From contig NZ_AP022563.1 in assembly GCF_010726645.1 (NCBI RefSeq), forward strand, positions 2,666,001-2,730,000: a DNA stretch of 64,000 nucleotides, given 5' to 3'. Positions 37,716 through 45,943 of the stretch are shown piece after piece; the first letter of the stretch is position 1, and every line of letters begins with the position of its first letter. The notes beneath the pieces are model-generated. The model ran no database searches. It saw only the letters and a list, made by a program, of their open reading frames with translations, and was not told the origin of the DNA. The position numbers and the translations under genes were made by a program. Source of the stretch: Mycolicibacterium duvalii (GTDB lineage Bacteria > Actinomycetota > Actinomycetes > Mycobacteriales > Mycobacteriaceae).

Positions 37716-37793
37716 TCACCCACTACTTCGTGACCCGTCGGAGTATTCGTGCCGTCGAGCAGCAAAGAGTGGAGATCGTGTGCGCACACCCAT
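37716..37793 (-). pseudogene. 3' fragment of the gene split by IS21 element A
   Basis: When element A and one CCAC copy are removed, the reading frame of the gene at 49578-49883 continues here for 25 codons (MGVRTRSPLFAARRHEYSDG and on) to a TGA at 37716-37718. The restored protein is 127 aa. The tail adds His and Tyr residues after the CLSCQW zinc-ribbon-like motif. Confidence 0.65.
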
Positions 37794-37871
37794 CCACTGA
37801 TCACGCTCAACGAATTTCCCCAGGTGTGCTCTCTGAAATTCCTCACCTGTGAGCAGCGGTCAGTGTAGTTG

Positions 37872-38717
37872 TTAGCGAGTGCCGGTGGTGGCGCGGCGCA
37901 GGGTTTGGGCGGCGGCCTGGTGGTCACGGAGGCGGTAGGACTCGCCGTCGAGATTGATGACCACGGAGCGGTGTAGCAGGCGGTCGAGCATGGCGGCTGC
38001 GACGGTGGTGTCGCCGAGGATCTCGCCCCAGGCGCCTACGCCACGGTTGGTGGTGATGACAATGCTGGTCTTCAGATAGCGTTGGGAGACAACTTGAAAC
38101 AGTGCCGAGGCGGCTTCGGCCGGTAGTGGTAGGTAGCCCAGTTCGTCGATCACTAGCAGGGTCGGCCCGGCGTAGAAGCGCATGGTGGTCGCCCAGCGGC
38201 CCTCGATCGCGGCGCGATGGCAGCGGGCGGCCAGGTCGGCGGCGGTGGTGAAGTACGTGCGGTAGCCGGCGTATGCGGCGGCTCTGGCCAAGCCGACGCT
38301 GAGGTGGGTTTTCCCGGTGCCTGGTGGGCCGATGAGCAGGATATTCGTGGCGGACTCGAGGTAGCGGCAGGTGCCCAGCTCGTCGATGAGCTTGCGGTCG
38401 ATACCGGCGGCGGCGTCGACGTTGAAGTCATCGAGGGTGGCCGGGGTGGGCAGGCAGGCGAACCGCAACCGGCCGGCCAGGCGGCGGGCGGTGGAGGCTT
38501 CGACTTCGACGGCCAGCAGTCTTTCCAGGGCAGCGGTGAGTGAGAGTCCTTCGGCGCTGGCTTGGTCGAGCACCGCCGGAAGGGCTTCAGCGGCCGCGAT
38601 TAGTTTGAGCTCGGCCAGGTGCGAACGTAGCTGCTGATACCGGCTGGCCGCTGCTGAGGCTGACTCCTCGGCGATGGTCGTGGTGGTGGTCTTCGGGGTG
38701 CGTGGGGTGGGAGTCAT
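37872..38717 (-). CDS. istB: IstB ATPase of element A
   Basis: A 281-aa AAA+ transposition helper. Walker [10 protein letters not shown], Walker B LLVIDELGYLPL and the sensor-like ITTNRGVGAWGEILGD are intact. Its start overlaps the istA stop (ATGA), the standard istA-istB coupling. It is the only intact gene of element A; without istA it cannot move the element. Confidence 0.92.
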   Translation of the reverse strand: MTPTPRTPKTTTTTIAEESASAAASRYQQLRSHLAELKLIAAAEALPAVLDQASAEGLSLTAALERLLAVEVEASTARRLAGRLRFACLPTPATLDDFNVDAAAGIDRKLIDELGTCRYLESATNILLIGPPGTGKTHLSVGLARAAAYAGYRTYFTTAADLAARCHRAAIEGRWATTMRFYAGPTLLVIDELGYLPLPAEAASALFQVVSQRYLKTSIVITTNRGVGAWGEILGDTTVAAAMLDRLLHRSVVINLDGESYRLRDHQAAAQTLRRATTGTR

Positions 38718-38760
38718 TGGAGGGTCCTGTTCTGGGCGGCCCGCTCGTAGGCGGACAGAT
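38714..38760 (-). pseudogene. istA: C-terminal fragment of element A istA
   Basis: The last codons of the transposase (SAYERAAQNRTLQ and stop) separated from the rest by element B. Joining this to 45944-47265 across the GACAGAT duplication gives an uninterrupted 453-aa frame ending VIDLSAYERAAQNRTLQ. Confidence 0.85.
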
Positions 38761-38867
38761 TGGCTGTGTCAACCCGATCTGGGACCACGATGACGGCCTG
38801 ACTGGGACCCACCTGGCACCGGCTAATCACGCCCTTGGTCTCGGTGGTCACTGCCGAGTGGCGAGGG

Positions 38868-39269
38868 CTATAGGTATCTGCAGACCTGATCGGGGCTACA
38901 GGTTTCGGGCTCTGGGAGGGCTGCATCGTCGCGGAGCGCAGCCACGTTGTCGCGAAGTGTTGTGAGGTCGGCGATCTGCGCGTCGATGTCGGCAAGGCGC
39001 GCGTCCAGCAGGTCACGTACGTGGCCGCAGGGAGCTTGGCCGTGGTCGCGGATGTCGAGGATCTGCTTGATCTGGGCGAGGGTGAGCCCGGCCGCTTGGC
39101 CGCGGTGGACGAAGTCGATCCGGCTGACCGCGTCGGGGGTGTAGTCGCGGTAGCCGGCCGGTGTGCGTTCGGCCGGGGGCAGCAGCCCTTGCTCTTCGTA
39201 GAACCGCAGAGTCTTGGTGGTCGTGCCTGCCGCCTCGGCGAGTTCTCCGATCCGCATCCCGGCCTCCAT
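38868..39269 (-). CDS. merR: MerR mercury-responsive regulator
   Basis: A 133-aa MerR-family protein (MRIGEL at 39257 is an alternative start). N-terminal winged helix MRIGELAEAAGTTTKTLRFYEEQGLL, then a coiled dimer helix. The mercury-binding cysteines appear as CGHVRDLL and CSPDQVC at the C-terminus, matching the three-Cys layout of MerR. It is divergent from merA, with the operator between. Confidence 0.9.
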   Translation of the reverse strand: MEAGMRIGELAEAAGTTTKTLRFYEEQGLLPPAERTPAGYRDYTPDAVSRIDFVHRGQAAGLTLAQIKQILDIRDHGQAPCGHVRDLLDARLADIDAQIADLTTLRDNVAALRDDAALPEPETCSPDQVCRYL

Positions 39270-39286
39270 CGTGTCGCAGGTCTCGC

Positions 39287-39318
39287 TTGACCTTCCCCTT
39301 TACTGGAAGGTCCAGTAT
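39287..39318 (+). promoter_or_regulatory. merA promoter with MerR operator
   Basis: TTGACC (39287-39292) and CAGTAT (39313-39318) are separated by 20 bp, the over-long spacing typical of MerR-activated promoters. The spacer holds the dyad GACCTTCC (39289-39296) / GGAAGGTC (39305-39312). Hg-bound MerR would twist this DNA to align the boxes. Confidence 0.8.
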
Positions 39319-39362
39319 CGCTGCATCAGGAGCGTTTCCCAACAGTTCTGGGAGGAATCGGG

Positions 39363-40787
39363 ATGCAGACCAGGTACGACCTCGCGATCATCGGATCCGG
39401 CGGCGGTGCGTTCGCGGCGGCCATTCGTGCGACCTCTCTGGGCAAGTCGGTGGTGATGGTCGAGCGTGGCACGTTCGGCGGCACGTGTGTGAACACCGGC
39501 TGCGTGCCGTCGAAGGCACTGATCGCAGCCGCGGAGGCCCGGCACGTGGCCGCGGACGCGCCGACCCGGTTCCCGGGCATCGCCAGCGTCGCGGGCGCGG
39601 TGGACATGCCGGCCCTGATCGGCGGAAAGCAGGATCTCGTCGAGGCCCTGCGGGGTGAGAAGTACGTCGACGTCGCCGACTCCTACGGTTGGCAGGTCCG
39701 CCGCGGCAACGCCGCGTTCGCCGGCACTCCGGATTCGCCCCTGCTCGAGGTCGCCGCGGCGGATGGCAGCGTCGAGACCATCGAGGCAGCGCAGTACCTG
39801 GTGGCCACCGGGTCCCGTCCCTGGGCCCCGCCGATCCAAGGGTTGGAGGAGGCCGGGTACCTGACCTCGACTACGGCGATGGAGTTGACCGAGGTCCCCG
39901 ACTCGCTGCTGGTGCTCGGTGGTGGCTACGTGGCCCTGGAGCAGGCGCAGCTGTTCGCCCGGCTCGGGTCGACGGTGACCCTGCTGGTTCGGTCCCGGCT
40001 CGCGTCGAAGGAGGAGTCGGAGGTCTCCAAGGCGCTGCAGGAGGTCTTCGCCGATGAGGGCATCCGGGTGGTCCGCCGAGCGGTCCCGACCCGCGTGACC
40101 CGCGACGCCGCCACCGGCCAGGTGGTGGTGACCGCGGACGTCTCCGGTGGCGCGCAGGAGTTCCGCGCCGACGAGGTTCTGGTCGCTCTCGGCCGCCGAC
40201 CGGTGACCGACGGGCTCAACCTCGACGCGGTCGAGGTGAAGACTGGCGAGGTCGGCGAGATCGTGGTCACCGACCAGCTGCAGTCCTCCAACCCGCGGAT
40301 CTGGGCGGCCGGTGACGTGACCGGGCACCCCGAGTTCGTCTATGTCGCCGCCCACCACGGCACCGTGGTCGCCGAGAACGCCTTCACCGACGCCGAGCGG
40401 TCGGTGGACTACATGCGGCTGCCCCGGGTCACGTTCACCAGTCCCGCGATCGGCGCAGTCGGGATGACTGAGGCCCAAGTCCTCGCGGCCGGGATCCGCT
40501 GCGACTGCCGGGTGCTCCCGCTGGAATACGTGCCGCGAACGCTGGTCAACCGGGACACCCGCGGCTTCATCAAGATGGTCGCCAACGCCGACACCGGCGA
40601 GATCCTCGGCCTGACCGCGGTCGCCAAGGACGCCGGCGAACTGGCCGCCGCGGGCGTCCACATCATCGGCAAGACCATCGCCGAGGTCGCCGACGCCTGG
40701 GCGCCTTACCTGACCATGACCGAGGGCATCCGGATCGTCGCGAAGGCCTTCACCACCGACGTCTCCAAGCTCTCCTGCTGCGCCTGA
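39363..40787 (+). CDS. merA: Mercuric reductase
   Basis: A 474-aa flavoprotein that reduces Hg(II) to Hg(0) with NADPH. FAD motif DLAIIGSGGGAFAAAI, redox pair GGTCVNTGCVPSK, NADPH motif LVLGGGYVALEQA, FAD-binding IWAAGDVTG and the terminal vicinal pair LSCCA that hands mercury to the active site. There is no N-terminal NmerA domain, as in many actinobacterial forms. First plus-strand gene after the MerR-controlled promoter. Confidence 0.97.
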   Translation: MQTRYDLAIIGSGGGAFAAAIRATSLGKSVVMVERGTFGGTCVNTGCVPSKALIAAAEARHVAADAPTRFPGIASVAGAVDMPALIGGKQDLVEALRGEKYVDVADSYGWQVRRGNAAFAGTPDSPLLEVAAADGSVETIEAAQYLVATGSRPWAPPIQGLEEAGYLTSTTAMELTEVPDSLLVLGGGYVALEQAQLFARLGSTVTLLVRSRLASKEESEVSKALQEVFADEGIRVVRRAVPTRVTRDAATGQVVVTADVSGGAQEFRADEVLVALGRRPVTDGLNLDAVEVKTGEVGEIVVTDQLQSSNPRIWAAGDVTGHPEFVYVAAHHGTVVAENAFTDAERSVDYMRLPRVTFTSPAIGAVGMTEAQVLAAGIRCDCRVLPLEYVPRTLVNRDTRGFIKMVANADTGEILGLTAVAKDAGELAAAGVHIIGKTIAEVADAWAPYLTMTEGIRIVAKAFTTDVSKLSCCA

Positions 40788-40824
40788 CCCGCACCCACCC
40801 CACTCAACGAAGGAGGCATCCGCG

Positions 40825-41484
40825 ATGTCGGACCTCAGCACCCAACTGCCCCAACGACTCACCCGACCCGAGGAGACCGGCCTTGACGCCGGCCTGCTGA
40901 TCCCGCTGCTGCGGCTGCTCGTCGACGGCGACCCCGTCACCGTCGAGCAACTCGCCGCGGCTGCGAGCCGCACCCTCGATGACGTACGGCGCGGTCTCGC
41001 GGCGGTGCCGGACACCGAGTACGACGATCAGGGCCGGATCATCGGCCAGGGCCTCACCCTGCGCCCCACCCCGCACCGGTTCACCGTGGCCGGTGAGGAG
41101 CTCTACACCTGGTGTGCGCTGGACACGCTGATCTTCCCCGCCCTGCTGGACCGCCCGGCAAAGGTGGAGTCGGCCTCCCCGGTCAGCGGCGAGCCGGTTC
41201 GGGTCAACGTCGACCCCACAGAAGGTGCAACCAGCGTCGATCCGCCCACCGCGGTGGTGTCGCTGGTGAACCCGGAGCAGATCACCTCGATCCGTTCCTC
41301 CTTCTGCAACCAGGTGCACTACTTCACCTCCCCCGAGGACGCCGCGGGCTGGCTGGCCGAGCACCCCGGCGCGGAGGTGGTCCCGGTGGCCGAGGCGTGC
41401 CGGATCGGGGCCGCCCTCGCCACCGGCCTGCTCAACCGCCTCCAGGCGCCCGCCGCGGCCGACGACAGCCACAGCTGCTGCTGA
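40825..41484 (+). CDS. merB: Organomercurial lyase
   Basis: A 219-aa protein that cleaves the C-Hg bond of organomercurials. The catalytic set is visible: Cys and Asp in LYTWCALDTLIFP and the second Cys in IRSSFCNQVHYF. The C-terminus ends in SHSCC, an extra vicinal thiol pair that may pass mercury onward. GAAGGAGG-type ribosome site, 37 bp after merA. With merA it gives broad-spectrum resistance. Confidence 0.96.
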   Translation: MSDLSTQLPQRLTRPEETGLDAGLLIPLLRLLVDGDPVTVEQLAAAASRTLDDVRRGLAAVPDTEYDDQGRIIGQGLTLRPTPHRFTVAGEELYTWCALDTLIFPALLDRPAKVESASPVSGEPVRVNVDPTEGATSVDPPTAVVSLVNPEQITSIRSSFCNQVHYFTSPEDAAGWLAEHPGAEVVPVAEACRIGAALATGLLNRLQAPAAADDSHSCC

Positions 41485-41515
41485 CCCATACCCACTGAAG
41501 GGAATGAGAACACCG

Positions 41516-41809
41516 ATGATGTCCAACCACGACGATCGCCCGGGAGGCAGCGGCCTGCTCCTCGGAGCCGGCGCCGCGCTGCTCATGGTCGCCTGTTGCG
41601 CCCTGCTCCCCATCCTCATCGCCGGTGGCGCGATCGCCGGTATCGGCGCGTTCCTCCGCAACCCGTGGGTCATCGGCGCCGGGATCGCCCTGGCGATCCT
41701 CGCGCTGATTGCCATCTCCCGCCGCGGCGGCGGCACCGCCGGCCACGGCTGCTGCCCGCCCATGCCCACCAACGAAAACGTCGACCCGAAGGACGAGCAG
41801 AACCGATGA
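41516..41809 (+). CDS. Small mercury-transport membrane protein (MerT/MerF-like)
   Basis: A 97-aa protein from the ATG-ATG pair at 41516. Two membrane helices; a vicinal Cys pair lies in the first (LLMVACCALLPIL) and another after the second (GHGCCPPMP). This is the cysteine layout of MerF/MerT-type Hg(II) importers. It is followed by a 4-bp overlap with the lipoprotein gene. The exact family name cannot be fixed by eye. Confidence 0.75.
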   Translation: MMSNHDDRPGGSGLLLGAGAALLMVACCALLPILIAGGAIAGIGAFLRNPWVIGAGIALAILALIAISRRGGGTAGHGCCPPMPTNENVDPKDEQNR

Positions 41810-42330
41810 GAATCACCCGCCGCCACCACGCCGCGCTCTCGATCGCCGCCGTACTCGCCGCCGGATCGCTGACCCTGACCGCCTGCGGCAACAGTGCCGA
41901 CCCCGCGACCGCCGGTTCCGGTTCACCCGCCACCGTGACCAGCGTCGATGGCCAGCAGATCAGCCTGCCCGCCAACGGGAAGCCCACCGCGGTGTTCTTC
42001 TTCTCCGTCGGGTGCGGCGAATGCGTCAACGGCGTCCGGTCCCTCGGCGAGGCCGCCACCACCGCCGAGAACGCCGGCACCGTGGCAAGCTTCCTCGCCG
42101 TCGACATGGACCCCGGCGAATCCAAGGCCCTGATCGGCGACTTCATGGAGTCCGTCGACGCCGAACACGTACCGGCCGCAATCGACGATGGCGCGGCACT
42201 CTCCCGGCGATTCGAGGTGGCCGCTCTGTCCACCCTGATCGTCGTCGACGCCGACGGCACGGTGACCTTCCGCGCCACCGACCCCGACGCCGCGACGATC
42301 ACCGCCGAACTGGCAAAGGCCGGAGCCTGA
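41806..42330 (+). CDS. Thioredoxin-like lipoprotein of the mer operon
   Basis: A 174-aa protein beginning at the ATGA overlap. Signal peptide with lipobox LTLTAC; the mature domain is thioredoxin-like with VGCGECVNG (CxxC) after the first beta-strand FFFS and a cis-Pro-region equivalent near AALSTLIVVDADG. It may bind Hg(II) outside the membrane in place of MerP, or keep thiols reduced with the CcdA protein that follows. Confidence 0.8.
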   Translation: MRITRRHHAALSIAAVLAAGSLTLTACGNSADPATAGSGSPATVTSVDGQQISLPANGKPTAVFFFSVGCGECVNGVRSLGEAATTAENAGTVASFLAVDMDPGESKALIGDFMESVDAEHVPAAIDDGAALSRRFEVAALSTLIVVDADGTVTFRATDPDAATITAELAKAGA

Positions 42331-42333
42331 CCC

Positions 42334-43212
42334 ATGGGCGGACTGCTCACCCTCGCCTTCGCGGCCGGCATGGTCGCGCCCGTGAACCCGTGCGGGTTCG
42401 CGCTACTCCCGGCCTGGATCACCCACACCCTCGGCGACACCGATGCCTCAACGGTCCCGGTGCGGCTGCTGCGGGCGCTGCGGGCCGGTCTCGTGTTGGC
42501 GGTGGGGTTCGCCGGCACCCTCGCGGCAGCTGGCCTGGTAGTCAGCGCCGGCGCCCGAGGGCTGATTCGCGCCGCGCCGTCGCTTGGCCTGGCCGTCGGC
42601 ATCCTGCTGGTGGTTCTCGGCCTGTGGATGCTAGCCGGACGCTCGGTCTCGGTGCGGGTGCCTCGGATCCCCGGCCGGGCAGCCGCGGGACTCCCACCCA
42701 CTGCCCGGATGGCTGCGTTTGGGGTCGGCTACGCGCTGGCTTCGCTGTCGTGCACGTTCGGGGTGATCCTCGCGGTCATCGCGCAGGCGCAGGCCACCTA
42801 CAGCTATGCCGGGCTCCTGCTCGTCTTCGGTGTCTACGCTGCTGGCTCGGCGACCGTCCTGCTGCTGCTCGCCCTGGCCACCGCCGCGGCAGGCAGCGGA
42901 CTCACCCGCCACGTCGCGCGATTGGCCCGCCATGGCCCACGGGTCACCGCTGTCGTCCTGCTGCTCACCGGCGCCTATCTGGCCTGGTACTGGTACCCGG
43001 CGGCCACCAGCGACGCCCCGGTCGCCGCGGGCCGTGGTGGCGGACTCACTGACGTCTCCGCGGTGGTCTCCAGCTGGATCCAGACACGGGCGACACTCAT
43101 CGGCGCGCTCGCTGCCGCGTCTGCGCTGGTAGTGCTGGCGCTCGGGGTTCTCCAGCGACGCCGCCGGATCCTTCGGGGGCGCCCGATGACCACGCGGGAC
43201 AGCACGCAGTGA
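42334..43212 (+). CDS. CcdA/DsbD-like thiol-disulfide transporter of the mer operon
   Basis: A 292-aa, six- to eight-helix protein. CcdA-family cysteines are in VAPVNPCGFALLP and LASLSCTFGVIL. It passes electrons from cytosolic thioredoxin to extracytoplasmic thiols. Together with the CxxC lipoprotein it forms a likely reductive or mercury-relay pair. It starts 3 bp after the lipoprotein stop and ends 48 bp from the convergent istB. Confidence 0.82.
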   Translation: MGGLLTLAFAAGMVAPVNPCGFALLPAWITHTLGDTDASTVPVRLLRALRAGLVLAVGFAGTLAAAGLVVSAGARGLIRAAPSLGLAVGILLVVLGLWMLAGRSVSVRVPRIPGRAAAGLPPTARMAAFGVGYALASLSCTFGVILAVIAQAQATYSYAGLLLVFGVYAAGSATVLLLLALATAAAGSGLTRHVARLARHGPRVTAVVLLLTGAYLAWYWYPAATSDAPVAAGRGGGLTDVSAVVSSWIQTRATLIGALAAASALVVLALGVLQRRRRILRGRPMTTRDSTQ

Positions 43213-43260
43213 CAGCCCACCGGGTGCGGCGTGCGCACGAAACAGGCTCGGTTGATTGCG

Positions 43261-44070
43261 TCACCGCGACGCGTTCCCTGACCGGGTCGACGCCAGCCGG
43301 TAGGAGTCGGTACCAGTTTCGATGATGTTGCCGCCGAAGGTGAGGCGGTCGACGATGGCCGCGCACAGGCGCGGGTCCGTGAAGGTCTTGGTCCAGCCGG
43401 CGAAGCCCTCGTTGGACGCGATTGCCACGCTGTTCTTCTCCTCTCGCTCGGTGAGGACCTGGAAGAGGAGTTCGGCGCCGCGGCGGTCCAGTTCCATGTA
43501 GCCGAGCTCGTCAATGCAGAGCAGGTCGACGCGGCCGTAACGAGCGATCGTGCGGGCCAACTGCTTCTCATCGGCTGCTTCTACAAGCTCGTTCACCAGC
43601 CTCGTGGCGAGGGTGTACTTTACCCGGAATCCCTTTTCCGCGGCTGCGGTCCCCATGCCGATGAGCAGGTGAGACTTGCCGGTGCCGGAATCCCCGATCA
43701 GGCACAGCGGCTGGCCCTTCCGCACCCACTCGCCGGTCGCCAACTGGTGGATGGTGGCGGGGTTGATGTTCGAGTTGGCGTCGAAGTCGAAGTCCGCGAG
43801 GAACTTGCTCCGCGGGAACCCGGCGCCGTTCACGCGCCGGATGGTGGACCGACGGTCGCGGTCGTCGCACTCGGCCAGGAGCAGCTCGGCGAGGAATCCG
43901 GTGTAGGTCAACTGGTCCTTGTTCGCCGCCGCGACCGCGTCGCCAAGCAGGGCCCGCATGGTCGGGAGCCGGAGCCTCCGGCAGGCCTGGTCGACCGCCG
44001 CTACGGCGGCTTCCTCGGTCAGGCCGCGGCGGCGGCGCAAGGTGGTGGTCACGCTGGTGACTGTGCTCAT
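43261..44070 (-). CDS. istB: IstB ATPase of mercury transposon B
   Basis: A 269-aa AAA+ protein: Walker A GDSGTGKSH, Walker B LLCIDELGYMEL, and SNEGFAGWTKTF. It overlaps istA by 4 bp. Its sequence differs clearly from the IstB proteins of elements A and C, so B is a different IS21 subgroup rather than a duplicate. Confidence 0.93.
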   Translation of the reverse strand: MSTVTSVTTTLRRRRGLTEEAAVAAVDQACRRLRLPTMRALLGDAVAAANKDQLTYTGFLAELLLAECDDRDRRSTIRRVNGAGFPRSKFLADFDFDANSNINPATIHQLATGEWVRKGQPLCLIGDSGTGKSHLLIGMGTAAAEKGFRVKYTLATRLVNELVEAADEKQLARTIARYGRVDLLCIDELGYMELDRRGAELLFQVLTEREEKNSVAIASNEGFAGWTKTFTDPRLCAAIVDRLTFGGNIIETGTDSYRLASTRSGNASR

Positions 44071-45785
44071 CGGGGTGCTCCGCTCTCATCGGGACTCATC
44101 GGGTCGGGGTGGTGGTCGGTGCCGGTGCGGCGGCCGAGCAGTTGCTGGTATTTCTCCATCGACGGCAGCGGCCGGGTGTCGGGCGGGAGGCCGGCGATGA
44201 CCGCGGCCGGGTCGAGCAGCAGGCGTTCGGTGAGGGACACGACCTTCCGGCTGCGCTTGGCGTCGCCATCTCGTCGTTCGCCATCGCTGGGCTGCGCAAC
44301 GGGATGACGGTCTGAACTGGCCCCGGTGGGCGCTGCGAGGGTGGTGTGCAGGCGTGCTTCGACCGCGACCACATCAGCTGAGACTGCACCGACGCTCACT
44401 GCGGCGAGCAGCCCGGCTTCGACTTCGTCGGCGGCCATGGCGCGGTGCAGTAGGAGCACGTCGATCAGTTCCCGGGTGCCGACCGCATCCCCGAGCCGCC
44501 TGCGGGCGTTCGCCCAGAACGCCTCATGCGCAGGCGTGAACGCCCCCGATTCGCGGGCCTGCGCCAACGCGGTGGAGCCTGGCAATGCGCCCGGCTTACC
44601 CTTGAGCACCTCGAGGTAGTGGTCGAGGTTCACCGACTGGCCACCCCTTGTGATGACGCGGGCGTGCCGGGCGATCTGGAGTCGGCCGTCGAACACGACG
44701 ACCTCGGATGCGCGCAAGGAGACGCGGACGCGGCGGTGGATGAACCGCGCCGGGACGGAGTACCGGGCCATGCGGACGGTGATCATCGCGGAGCGGTCGA
44801 CCATCGGGTTCAGCATCAGCCCGGGGTCGAACCCCTCGACCGGGAGCGGCGCGAGGTTCTCGCGTTCGGTCGCGAAGTCCTCGCCGACGGTCCGGATCCG
44901 CGACGAGATCCGTCGGCGGTCGTCGGCGGCGTCCAAGGCACGGACCTTCTCGTTCAGCTCGTCGAGCGAGTCGACGACGGGCATGGGCACGAGGTGCTGG
45001 CGGCGGAACCGGCCGACGTCGCCTTCCACACCGCCCTTCTCATGTGCCCCGGCGATGCCCGGCTGGCAGTAGAACGCGTCGAACCCGAAGTGAGAGCGGA
45101 ACAGCACCCAGCGGTCGTTCTCTACCCGCTCACGACCGCGCGCGTTGACGACCCGGGTGACTGCGGCGGTGAGGTTGTCGTACCGGACGTGCCGGGCGGG
45201 GATGCCGCCGATCTCGTTGAACGCGGCGATGTGGCCCTCGAGGAACGCCTCTTGGCCTTGGGTGGCGTAGATCCGGTGCACCGCCTTCCCGGAGTAACTC
45301 AACCTGAATGTGAAGAGGAAGACCTTCGTCTTCACCCCGGCCAGGATGACGTAGAGCTCGCCGAAGTCGACTTCTGCTTCTGCGCCTGGCGCGTGCTCCT
45401 GGGGGATCATGACTTCGACCCGGCGGCCAGCTTCGAGGCCGATCTGCGTGCGGCGGATGCGGACGTAGTCGCGAACCGTCGAGTACGACACCTCAATGGC
45501 GTCGTGTTCCTCGATGAGGCGGACGTGGATCCGGCGGGCGGTGTGCCGTTGCTTCCGCGGCGCCTCAAGGTCGGCGCGGAGCATGTCGTCGATGGCCGAC
45601 TTGAACGGATCCAACCGGGGCGAGGAACGCACCGGGGTCTTCCGCGGCGGTGGTTCCGCGGACGTGAGGGCCCGGCGAACGGTGCCGCGTCCGACTTGGT
45701 GCTTGCGTGCGAGCGCTCGGATCGACATGCCCTCGACCCGGGCGTCCCGACGGATCGCAGCGAACAGTTCCACACGCACCCTCAT
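44067..45785 (-). CDS. istA: IstA transposase of mercury transposon B
   Basis: A 572-aa DDE transposase (start ATG 45785; 45797 possible). N-terminal HTH IRALARKHQVGRGTVRRAL; catalytic residues in AEVDFGELY, VRYDNL and HEKGGVEGD; C-terminal beta-barrel with YSVPARFIHRRV. All look intact, so element B may still be able to transpose itself and its mer cargo. Confidence 0.93.
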   Translation of the reverse strand: MRVRVELFAAIRRDARVEGMSIRALARKHQVGRGTVRRALTSAEPPPRKTPVRSSPRLDPFKSAIDDMLRADLEAPRKQRHTARRIHVRLIEEHDAIEVSYSTVRDYVRIRRTQIGLEAGRRVEVMIPQEHAPGAEAEVDFGELYVILAGVKTKVFLFTFRLSYSGKAVHRIYATQGQEAFLEGHIAAFNEIGGIPARHVRYDNLTAAVTRVVNARGRERVENDRWVLFRSHFGFDAFYCQPGIAGAHEKGGVEGDVGRFRRQHLVPMPVVDSLDELNEKVRALDAADDRRRISSRIRTVGEDFATERENLAPLPVEGFDPGLMLNPMVDRSAMITVRMARYSVPARFIHRRVRVSLRASEVVVFDGRLQIARHARVITRGGQSVNLDHYLEVLKGKPGALPGSTALAQARESGAFTPAHEAFWANARRRLGDAVGTRELIDVLLLHRAMAADEVEAGLLAAVSVGAVSADVVAVEARLHTTLAAPTGASSDRHPVAQPSDGERRDGDAKRSRKVVSLTERLLLDPAAVIAGLPPDTRPLPSMEKYQQLLGRRTGTDHHPDPMSPDESGAPR

Positions 45786-45850
45786 CCCGAAACCCACTTC
45801 CGGTGCCGCGAGGACCGCTGGATGCGGGTCCTCCTGACGCCACGGAAGTG

Positions 45851-45938
45851 GGTCCAGATCAAGCCGTCACGACGCCACGCCGAAGCCCGGGTGGGTCCCG
45901 AATCAGACCGTCACACTGGTCCCGAATCAGACTGTCAC
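45851..45938. repeat. Multiple terminal repeats at the right end of element B
   Basis: Three direct copies of one motif: GGTCCAGATCAAGCCGTCAC (45851-45870), GTCCCGAATCAGACCGTCAC (45895-45914) and GTCCCGAATCAGACTGTCAC (45919-45938). Such arrays are IstA binding sites in IS21 ends. The istA frame of element A runs into them, giving a false C-terminus at 45859. Confidence 0.75.
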
Positions 45939-45943
45939 CGCCA

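Larger units (their letters stand above)
38761..45943. mobile_element. IS21-family mercury-resistance transposon B (7183 bp)
   Basis: Terminal inverted repeats of about 54 bp: left starts TGGCTGTGTCAACCCGATCT, right (reverse complement) TGGCGGTGACAGTCTGATTC; both contain two units of the type TGACGG-CTGA-GGGACC. A perfect 7-bp duplication, GACAGAT, flanks it (38754-38760; 45944-45950). Cargo from the left: merR (minus), then merA, merB, transporter, thioredoxin-like lipoprotein and CcdA (plus), then istB and istA (minus). The insertion lies near the 3' end of istA of element A. Confidence 0.88.

Noticed and set aside
43210..45869. A separate IS of just istA-istB with a left end at the CcdA stop codon
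   Set aside because: No target duplication and only 6 matching bases; the ends at 38,761 and 45,943 are far better.
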